From Halichoerus grypus (lineage: Eukaryota; Chordata; Mammalia; Carnivora; Phocidae): 64,000 nucleotides of DNA. Positions 55,835-64,000 of this stretch are shown piece after piece. The stretch is taken from positions 53,575,530 through 53,639,529 of the forward strand of contig NC_135721.1 in NCBI RefSeq assembly GCF_964656455.1, given 5' to 3'. The translations under genes and the position numbers were made by a program. The notes below the pieces were generated by a model that saw nothing but the letters and a program-made list of their open reading frames with translations, was not told where the DNA came from and did not search any database. Position 1 is the first letter of the stretch, and each line of letters opens with the position of its first letter.

Positions 55835-56385
55835 TGCTGGAGTTGTTATTGCTGTTCCATAAGGTAGAGAATAGGCTTGTGTTGGTTGGAAAACATAAGC
55901 TTCTTTTGGATTTATGTGGCTTCCTTGCTCTTTCAGGAGTGAGTGTGTTCTGTGAAGGCATAGATGGGAGAGGGAGAAGCAGAGGCACAGCACACACATA
56001 TCAGTGCTGCTCAGCTAGCACCTCTGCTCATTTTTAAAGTCTGTAACTTGGACCCAAAGCACTTCTTTATTAATGTGGTGCTGCCCACAGCTGAGTAGCC
56101 ACATCCACAGTAGAGAATTGGATAAAGATGGAGTGGTTTGGATAAACACAGGAGTGGAAAGGGGAGAGTTAGCATGAAGGTTCTTCCCTTTAATTTCTAT
56201 TTTTTTACTTTTTGAGGGGTCTCAGGACTTGAAATAGCTGCCTCATTTTAGATCTGTTAATTACACTACAGATGGGGAATCTCTAGACAGACCAGGCTAC
56301 TCTGGGTCATGAGGTCCATTCTGCCCAGACCACAGTCCACCACTCACCTCCTTTCCTTCAGTAATATAGTCACTTCTTAGAACCC
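55835..56385. other. Unique DNA, no gene
   Basis: Overlapping opposite frames only. No repeat is clear. Confidence 0.4.
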
Positions 56386-56389
56386 AAAT

Positions 56390-56635
56390 CAGCTCATGAG
56401 TCACTTACTCCAGAAGGTCTTTTCTGACCAGTTCACCCCCCGCAGGCCAGGTTGCTGCTTTTCCTATGTGTTCCCAGAGTCTTTCTGCTTACTTCCTTCA
56501 CCACCTCTCCACACTAGACTCTGATCATATGTCACTCTCTGGGCCTTGAAGGCTCAGGTGATGGCATCTCATTCATTTTTGTATCCTTAGCATAGTGCCA
56601 GAAATTTAAATATAGGCACGAATGAATGATTGAAC
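56390..56635 (+). repeat. L2 LINE 3' relic
   Basis: 'ggtcttttctgaccagttca', 'tgcttacttccttcaccacc', 'gggccttgaaggctcaggtg' and 'gtatccttagcatagtgcca' then GAATGAATGA match the L2 3' order. Confidence 0.65.
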
Positions 56636-56639
56636 AAGG

Positions 56640-57155
56640 AATGGATAAAGGTAAATATCTGCATTTAGATAAAATGCAGATAGATGGGACTTAATCATAG
56701 TCAGGTGAGAAGAGAAGGCTTGTTTGGGGAAGGGCAGAAATGTTTGTCTGGTGTGCTGGTGCTGGGATAGTTACGTAGATGTTTGGTATCTTTCCTGCCC
56801 TTTCATAGTATCATCCTCTCTCTCTGCTCGGTCCACTTCATCTCATTTTCTAACACCTTGGGCTGCACTCATGACATTCTTCGGTCTGATTCTGGGGTGA
56901 AGTAAGTGGGCTTAGAGTTGAGACGCAAGGGCTAGTGGAGGGTAGAGAGGTGAGGCCCCATCACCCTATGTTGGGGTCAGCCTTCCTGATTGTGGGGAAG
57001 GATCATACCAGTGGTTATCAAAATTGAAATTAGTTACATAATTCATTGTTAGACAGTTGTTTTAAAAATAACTTTAAAAAACTAAACTCAACTTATTTTC
57101 CTCCTCAAATTGGTGTCCATGGATAGAGTACTGGGTCAAAATGTAATGAAGAAAT
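56640..57155. other. Unique DNA, no gene
   Basis: Nothing supportable. Confidence 0.4.
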
Positions 57156-57159
57156 AGTA

Positions 57160-57365
57160 ACCATGGTGATAACACATGGACCTTTCAATTCCAAGCTCTG
57201 CTCCTTCCTACCTCAGGAGTCTTGAGCAAGCAAGCCCCTTCACTTCGGGGAACCTCAATTTCTTTGTCTGTAATTGGAGATAATGCTCATTCTTTCCTGA
57301 TAGAGTTCATGTGAAGACAAAATGAAAGAACTCCTATTTAGCACAAAGCCTGGCACATGGTATGT
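57160..57365 (+). repeat. MIR SINE relic (sense)
   Basis: 'caattccaagctctgctcct', 'cttgagcaagcaagcccctt', 'ctcaatttctttgtctgtaa' and 'tttagcacaaagcctggcac' match the sense MIR order through its 3' part. Confidence 0.7.
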
Positions 57366-57369
57366 GTGG

Positions 57370-57970
57370 GAGAATGTTAGCCAGAGCTATCATAATAGAT
57401 TAATTTGCATTATATGCAACTGTATATTTTATATAGTTCATTTGCTCAGTTTTTTTCTTATGAATCTTTGCAGTACAAGGATCATTCTCATGCATAGATG
57501 TCGCAAATTATTCTGCAGTTATCAAAATTCAGCAGATAAATATAAAACTGAGTATATCTTAGAATAGGATCTTCATTTTGTTCCAATTTATTTTATCTTT
57601 TTGATTCAGAAAAAATATGCTGTACTTTTTTATCCTTTGGAATTAATCAAAACTGCACTTGTCCAATTTAGTCAACTCTGAGTGGTTCTCAGTAGCATTA
57701 TCTCAACTGGGAGATATAAAATTAGTGTAACTTTACCTCCTTCCACTTTATCTGATATGCCTAAACTTAGCAACTCAGGGGAGCCATGTTCCTGTGAGGT
57801 GGGTAGAACAACCACTGTTTTAGCTCCTGGCAAATACAGACATCTCTTTCAGGAAGAATGGAAATTGGCTAAAATAAATCACTTACCCATAATGACATTT
57901 ACAGATATTATTAGCTTTTCTGAAATGTAGTCCATTTAGGGTTCAGGCTAAAGGCAACTTATTGCACTAG
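57370..57970. other. Unique AT-rich DNA
   Basis: No gene; frames at 57322-57930 (plus) lack domains. Confidence 0.4.
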
Positions 57971-57974
57971 AGGG

Positions 57975-58125
57975 AGCATAAGATCAGGGATCTGGATTAC
58001 CAGTTTAATCCTTACTAGCTGTATGATCTTGTACAAGTCACTTAATCTCACATTTTATTCTACTGTTAAATGAGACTAACATAATACCTTATCTGCTGTG
58101 AATATTGATAGAAATTTTATTATTG
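57975..58125 (+). repeat. MIR SINE relic (sense)
   Basis: 'taatccttactagctgtatg', 'atcttgtacaagtcacttaa' and 'ctactgttaaatgagactaa' match the sense MIR. Confidence 0.75.
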
Positions 58126-58129
58126 TTGT

Positions 58130-58795
58130 CATGATATAATGTATATCACACACTCCTTTCCCCAAAGGACAGATTTTCTCAGGTGTGCTAAGATTCAAAT
58201 ACATGTATATATCAGAGGGCACAGAACTGGTAATGTCAGCAACAATGTGACCTATTTATCTCATCATACCTGCTATAGAATCAATCATGATATATCTATA
58301 GTTCTCTAATCTAATCAAGAATATATGAGAGAGAAAAAAATGTGAACAGTTTACCAAATTACAAATATCTTTCCAATATATCAGATTCTTTAACACTAAG
58401 AATTTATTGAAATGGAGCAGACTTTTCTTTCAATGCAGACTATAAATAATTCCCCTTTGGGGTAAGTTTGCTGAGCATTAGGAGTCCCACTACTTGATTT
58501 AGGAAAAAAGAATCATTGCATAATATAATAATATTTTTACCTCTTCTAATTCTTCCAACATAGTTCATATTTTAATTTCACTTTGTAATTCTGAGAAGCA
58601 GTTATCATATTACTCGGGGGAGCATTCTTCAGCAACTTATCTCAAGAGTCTCCCTCTCTCCTGGAAGACCTGCCTCTGCTCTTCTCAGAAGCTCCATCTC
58701 TGAGCTTTCTTCTCTTGGCCAAGGGTATAAATCAAGAAGTCAGTTCAATATGGAATTTAGGCCTTAGTCTTAGTTGCTGTAAGAAACAGACTGGG
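58130..58795. other. Unique AT-rich DNA
   Basis: No gene or named repeat. Confidence 0.4.
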
Positions 58796-58799
58796 TTAT

Positions 58800-61000
58800 T
58801 TATAACCATGGGTGTTCAGGTTTTCATCACCACAGACGGTTGGGTGTTTGAGAGCATTCACCTTTAAGATATCCAGAATACAAGCTGTTGATCCTCTGTG
58901 GATTGTAAATTTCTAGAGTTGGGCTTCTTGGTTCTTGTTGGCGAGGCAAGTTTTATGAACACCATTACATTAGCTCTTCTGAAATGTTGGGAAGCTGGGA
59001 GCCTCCTTCCTATTACGAAGCCTTGTCTTGACTTTCGTACCAATAAAGTTGTTCTTAGACTACAGTTCATCTTAATAAGCATTTGAGAATTGCACCTGAA
59101 CTAAGAAATATTTCCTCCTCTCTGCCCTAAGCCTCAGAATCTCAAGCAGCCTACATGCTTTGAATCTAAGACAAGGCTTACAGCCTAACAGCTTTTTTTA
59201 TCACCTCCCATCAAGCAGAAAAGCCTCCAGGTGGATTAGACTGAGTGTGTAAGAAGCTTACAAGGTAGCAGATGTCAAGCCTCAGTAAAGGTCATTCTAT
59301 TAGGGCTATTCTCTTTCAGGGCACAGATTTCCTCCTGGACTAGTGTAGACCTGGGAAGGAGGACTTGGTATTCTGCCACAGACCTTTGGAATGCTTAAGG
59401 GGAAGGGTTATGTGTGACAGATGTGCACACGGTTTAAGAATCTAAGCTTCAAAGGGCCAGCATGTAAAAGGACAATGGAATACAAGTGGGAAAATGTTAC
59501 TTGAGAAATCTTTCTGAATAAGAGACACCAATAATTACTGGAATGTGATGGTGTTGTGCTTTCTGGATAAAGAATCTTTTGCTTATGCAGAAATAACACA
59601 TTTCTTTATCAGAAAAAGTAAGTTAGAAGTCCACATGTGGTTCCATCTGAGGAAGAAAGATTTAGGAAAGTTCTCCACCATCTAACCAGGATTAAAGCCT
59701 AAAGCTCTTACCTAATTGAATGTGGCACAATGAGTTGCTGAAAGGATACAAAGCAAATGTGCTAGAGCAGAGGAAAAAAAATTGGCTTTAATAAACTTGT
59801 CCTAAGAGCCAAGCTCCACATTATGGTGGCAAGCTGCACAATAGCAGAATTGTCTTCGGGATATAAAAACTTCATACAGAATGTTGGCTTAATGCTCTGG
59901 TTCAGTTGAGTTGAGTGACTTTGGCCAAGTAATGGCTGTTGATGTGTCACTCACTGGTGGGCTCTTGGAGTAATGTGATTAATCCTGCCGTTTATCAGTC
60001 AAAATGACTCTCTGTCACCAGTACAAGTGCCAGGATCACACCAATGGATCAGGGTGAAGCAGGGTGCATTTCCCAAGTTGCTTTAGTCAGTCAGTATCCA
60101 GTTGCATAGTGCTGTGTTCTCCTGGTCCCAACTTTTCCAAGAAGTCTGGCCTTCTAGCAGACAACCCAAATTAATGTCAAGTGCAAATGGGTTCTCCATA
60201 AAAACATCTGACTAATTCATTGCCTAGATCTTAATATTTGTGGCCAAATTTCCAGTCTTCCTGCTGAATAACTTCTTGTTGGAAAATGTCAAAAAAGGGG
60301 AGACATCAGAGGCTTCTGAGTCAAACTGTTTCCTCCCACACACCTGAGTCATGGGTCAAGGGTTTTACCAATTTCCTTTCTAAGATTTTTCCTAGGCTCC
60401 CATCTAAAAAGAGTTTAATGCCAGATGGGTGGGAAGTAGGGATGTGATTAGGAAATCATTTGTATTTTTTAAATGTTGGATATAATCTTATTGCCAGGGA
60501 TTTCCATTCACTGCCTTTGAATAGAAATCTGGTATTTCTGAGGAAGTGGTGGTGGTAGGAAGATGTCTTTACATGGCAATACAAAACCTGTCGCAATCTG
60601 GTGAGCCCTTGGAGTGTCTTGCTTAAAAGGGTTCTTGTCACTGGGAGTACTCACTGGAGCCAAGCCAGTTCCCTGGGGAAGGCTGGTGTCTGCTACTTGC
60701 AGAGCTGGCTGTCAGGTTGGTCCTGTGTGTTTGTAATTAACTATGATGTCTGGATGTTGATAGAGTGAGTCTGGCCAATGGTTCCCCTCCAAAGAGGGGT
60801 TTCCTGGCTAGCTCTCCTGTGTCAGAAATGCCAAGTTGGGAGTTGCCTGGAGACTCCAGAGATGCAGATTTGCTTGGCTGGGCTCCGGTTGTGAAGCCAA
60901 GTGCCGAGAAAGCAGATCAGAGACCTAACCTGAATTGTAATCAGTGGGCTTCTCCAACCATTTGGCTCCTCTGCTTTCCAATGTTATGTTTAACGTTTTA
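58800..61000. promoter_or_regulatory. Long repeat-free block, candidate conserved non-coding DNA
   Basis: About 2.2 kb without a recognised transposon, unusual for this window. TAATGTGATTAATCC at 59971-59985 joins homeodomain-type and bicoid/OTX-type (TAATCC) words. Short opposite-strand frames at 58864-59086 mirror each other and are not genes. Function is inference. Confidence 0.25.
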
Positions 61001-61112
61001 AAGCATATTTAGTAAACATGTCACTAGCAATTGTCAGTCCTTAGTCTCTCCCCACTCTTTCCTTAATGATTTTTCCCTTTTCTTTTGGGTTACTGTGGTA
61101 GGCTGGTCTTGC

Positions 61113-61200
61113 AATGTGTGTGTGTGTGTGTGTGGGTGTGTGTGCACGCACGTGCATGCACACGTGTGCACTCATGCACACACGTGTATGCATGCATGTT
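61113..61200. repeat. (GT)n with a mixed GT/CA/GC alternating tract
   Basis: (TG)n at 61115-61143, then GCACGCACGTGCATGCACACGTGTGC and further alternating purine-pyrimidine text to 61198, with only two breaks in alternation. This composition favours left-handed (Z) DNA. Confidence 0.8.
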
Positions 61201-61688
61201 TCAGGCTAGACAGATTGTTTATTTTTACTAGCTCAGTAGCTTGTTTATACATCCACTTCTTATAAGCCAGGTAAATAATCTTAATTCTTCACTTTTCTCA
61301 CCAAATTTGGCTAGTTTTCTCCTGAGATAGCTGAGTTTAGGGTACACATCAATTAGCACAACAAATTTTTAATTTTTAGGTGCGTGCAAGGTGTATTTTT
61401 TTTCCTGAATTGAGTTCAAGGAGCAATATTTCTCTGTGTTTTACCTCATGTAGAATATAGCCACACTTCACCAATTGAGAAGTGAATGGCTTCCAGAGTC
61501 TTTCTTGTTAATTCTCAAATGTCAGTATGGGATGAAGTTGAGACCTTTGGTCTTCCCAGTTTCTGCCTTCCTCTTCTTCCTTATCTCTACTTCTCCTCCC
61601 TACATATATCTTTTACCCCAGTCATTTTCTAGCCTTGTATAGATCCCCGAATGTATCATGTTGCTTCATGTCTCTTTTCTTCACACAG
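61201..61688. other. Unique DNA, no gene
   Basis: Nothing supportable. Confidence 0.4.
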
Positions 61689-61689
61689 T

Positions 61690-62110
61690 GTATTAGTTTC
61701 CTATGGATGCTGTAACAAATTACCAAAAACTTGGTGGCTTAAGCAGCAGAAATTTATTTTTTCAGTTTTGGAGGCCAGAAGTCCAAAATCAAGGTTCAGC
61801 AGGTACGTGTTCTCTCTGTAGGCCCCAGTGAAGAATCTGTTCTATGCCTTCTCCAATTTCTGGTGACTGCTGGCATTCCTTGGCATGTGTTCCTATTACT
61901 CTAGTCTCTGTCTCTCTGGTCACATTGCCTTATCCTCTTCTGTCAGTGTCAAATATCCCTCTTATAAGGATACTTGTGATTGCATTTAGCACACAACCAG
62001 ATAATCTGGGATAATCCCTTCATCTCAAGATCCTTAACTGAATCACATCTGCAAAAATCCTTTTTCCATTAAGATAAAATTTACAGGTTCTAGGGACCTG
62101 GATCTCCTTT
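61690..62110 (+). repeat. Ancient LTR-type repeat, family not named
   Basis: Begins TGTATTAGTTTCCTATGGAT, continues 'gctgtaacaaattaccaaaa', 'cttggtggcttaagcagcag', 'gttttggaggccagaagtcc', 'ggcattccttggcatgtg', 'aaggatacttgtgattgca' and 'acaggttctagggacctgga'. This is a frequent mammalian interspersed repeat that I recognise but cannot name with confidence. Confidence 0.6.
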
Positions 62111-62183
62111 GGGAAATCACACACGTGACTATGATTCTCTTCTACCCTCTGTCACCCAGTCAGTGCTTCTCAGTATCTCTGAT

Positions 62184-62404
62184 AAAAGATCATGTTTTGG
62201 GGCACCTGGGTGGCTCAGTTGGTTGGGCGACTGCCTTTGGGCTCAGGTCATGACCCTGGGGTCCTGGGATCGAGTCCCACATCGGGCTCCCTCTGCTCTG
62301 CGGGGAGCCTGCTTCTTCCTCTCCCTCTGCCTGCCACTCCCCCTGCTTGTGCTCTCTCTCTGTCAAATAAATAAATAAAATCTTTAAAAAAAGATTTAAA
62401 TTTT
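62184..62404 (+). mobile_element. SINEC (Can-SINE)
   Basis: Sense copy: head GGGGCACCTGGGTGGCTCAG from 62199, A box TGGCTCAGTTG at 62211-62221, B box GGATCGAGTCC at 62267-62277, tail CTCTGCCTGCC type, AATAAA, TCTTT and a short A-tail. Flanks AAAAGATCATGTTTT and AAAAGATTTAAATTTT are an imperfect duplication. Tail type differs from the 44.9 kb copy, so a different subfamily. Overlapping short frames are SINE artefacts. Confidence 0.93.
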
Positions 62405-62580
62405 AACTTTGTTGCTGACTGATACTTTTAAAAAGCACATGTGCTTGGACTTTGCAGCAATACCAAATTTCTAAAAGGTTTCTAAACTCTTACTCTTGTC
62501 TCAAACCAGACCAGTAACAACAGTTTGAAGACTGCCACTAGTCCACAGAGCATACTTTGAATAGCACTGATCTAAAAGAC
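62405..62580 (-). repeat. Possible hAT-like relic
   Basis: 'agtccacagagcatactttg', 'aatagcactgatct' reads in reverse as the 'cagtgctattcaaagtatgc' start of a MER5/MER20-like hAT MITE. The other end is not recognised. Confidence 0.3.
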
Positions 62581-62589
62581 ACCTGTTCA

Positions 62590-62812
62590 TTTAAGCACTG
62601 TCTTTCCCAGAAATTTTTTCTGACTCAACATTTTGGCCCTGCCCTATGTTTCTGTGGTTCCTAGAATACTTTATTCTGTTTCTTATCACCTTTTTCTTCA
62701 ATATTTGCTTTCTCCTCTAGCCTTAAGCTCCTTAAAGGTAAGAACCATGTTTTGTTGGACTTTCTTAATACACAGTAGATGCTCAATAAATATTTGTGGA
62801 ATGAATGTTTGA
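62590..62812 (+). repeat. L2 LINE 3' relic
   Basis: 'tttttctgactcaacatttt', 'agccttaagctccttaaagg', 'taagaaccatgttttgttgg' and 'agatgctcaataaatatttg' then 'tggaatgaatg' match the L2 3' end closely. Confidence 0.75.
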
Positions 62813-62929
62813 CATACACATGAAATCTGGAGACTGCATCCAAGATAAACAGAAAAAGGACTTATTTTGGGGAAATATGAGGGAAGGATGAAGCTAATAA
62901 AACTTAAAGGAACCTAGGATGGTGTGGTA

Positions 62930-63347
62930 GATTGCAAAAATGGTCTTCCTATCAAGAGGGAAATCTATTTCCTTTTCCTTTAAATCTGGGTTGGCCTAGT
63001 GACTTGCCTTGACTAATAGAATGTGGTAGAAATTATATATGAGGTCTGCATTAACATTGAGAAACATCACAGCTTCTATTACCCTTTGCCACCGTATGAA
63101 CAAGGCTGGCTTAGGCTGATGGAGAATGAGAGACCTTGCAAAGAGAGGTAACAGCCATCCATCTGAGCCTTCCAGATATGTGTGTAAGCTCAGTCAAAAA
63201 CAAGTGAGATCAGATTAGTCCAGAGAGCCACCTGGCTGAGTCCAGCCCAAAGTGATAATACACAAAATCATGAGCTAAATAAAATGGTCATTATTTTAAG
63301 CCACTAAGGATGAGTGGTTTGTTATACAGCAAAAGCTAACTGATCCA
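62930..63347 (+). mobile_element. MLT1-like (ERVL-MaLR) solitary LTR
   Basis: 'gtggtagattgcaaaaatgg', 'cttgactaatagaatgtggt', 'gtccagcccaaagtgataat' and 'atcatgagctaaataaaatg' (embedded polyadenylation signal), 'attattttaagccactaagg', then 'acagcaaaagctaactgatc' give the characteristic MLT1 3' part. No internal retroviral sequence is attached. Flanking duplication is not visible after this much decay. Confidence 0.7.
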
Positions 63348-63349
63348 GA

Positions 63350-64000
63350 CAGGAAATCAAGAATGGGGCATGAAGATTACTGAACAGTTGTTCTCTGTGC
63401 CCAGGGCAGAACTGAGATTGGTTCACATTGCAAGGTGGAGGATTAGGGTTAAAGGTCAGAAAACTTTTTTTTTTTTTTGGCAGACTGTCCAACATTAGAA
63501 TACTAACATAGCCAGCAAGAGGGTTTAACACGGATGTAACTTGAGTCTCTGGCTATGGACCAGAAGGGCATTAACAGATCCACATGGAGCTTAAACCCAA
63601 GATCTGTCTTTAGAAACAGAGTCAACAGGCAGCAGTTGATGTTTGCTCAGTTCATCCCAACTGTATAAAAAATGACAATGAGTTTGACAGAAATCTACAA
63701 ACAATACTGAAAAAGAAAGAAGAAAGCAATAGAGAAATTCAGCTTTTGAGTCTGATCAGCACAATTGAACTTGTGCTTCTTCCTCCTCATGATGCATTTG
63801 GTCATCCTCTTGATCATCTCTTCTATAAATATGTACTGTCACCTCCCATGTGCTGGACATAGCTACACACTAGCTATTCAGTGGTGAGTAGAGTAGACAC
63901 AGACCTCACAGATCTTACAGTTTGGGGAAAGACAATGCAACAGGCAATTATTAAGCTTTGAAGCTTAAGCTTTTTTGCTTTTTTCAGACACATCAAGCAT
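63350..64000. other. Unique DNA with a T-run and an ancient-repeat tail
   Basis: No gene. A T14-type run is at 63464-63478. At 63820-63955 ('catgtgctggacatagctac', 'cagacctcacagatcttac') lies another copy of the unnamed ancient repeat. The window ends in unique DNA. Confidence 0.4.

Overview
This window is mammalian nuclear DNA, with no prokaryotic or plasmid features. It carries many copies of the tRNA-derived Can-SINE (SINEC). These have intact A and B boxes, a CT-rich tail, AATAAA signals and TCTTT just before the A-tail, which is diagnostic of Carnivora. The subfamily, with its CTCTGACCCTCC-type tail, points to a non-canid caniform (bear, seal or mustelid group), but I cannot name the species. 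The base composition is AT-rich and CpG-poor.

I found no protein-coding gene. Reading frames are short, overlap on both strands, and lie mostly in repeats or low-complexity DNA. The only recognisable coding relics are the broken C-terminus of L1 ORF2 (26.9-27.4 kb) and a decayed ERVL-type dUTPase-region fragment (54.5-55.1 kb). The window looks like intergenic or deep intronic DNA.

Layout by region. 0-14 kb: an old 5'-truncated L1 (3.76-5.50 kb), several MIR, L2 and hAT relics, a three-layer nested insertion at 8.0-8.6 kb, and SINECs at 8.2, 10.9 and 13.7 kb. 14-26 kb: mostly unique AT-rich DNA with MIR, L2 and hAT relics and one truncated carnivore L1 tail (20.4 kb). 26-28 kb: two antisense L1 3' ends side by side. 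28-39 kb: MIRs, a hAT MITE, and a Tigger-like element with almost intact terminal repeats (37.9-38.3 kb). 39-46 kb: a local CpG cluster, two SINECs and an L1 tail. 46.9-47.8 kb and 51.2-51.8 kb: repeat-free blocks dense in developmental transcription-factor motifs, which are candidate conserved non-coding elements. 49.4-49.5 kb: an AT-rich palindromic array. 50.1-50.5 kb: a SINEC fused to an L1 3' end within one target-site duplication. 53 kb: a hAT MITE next to a SINEC with an approximately 370 bp TTTC tract. 54-64 kb: ERVL relic, ancient repeats, a 2 kb repeat-free stretch (58.8-61 kb), a GT/CA tract, an LTR-like repeat, a SINEC and an MLT1-like LTR.

No genes act together here. The biology is a layered record of retrotransposition plus possible distal regulatory DNA. 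Family names come from recognising consensus features by eye, and element edges without a target-site duplication are approximate.
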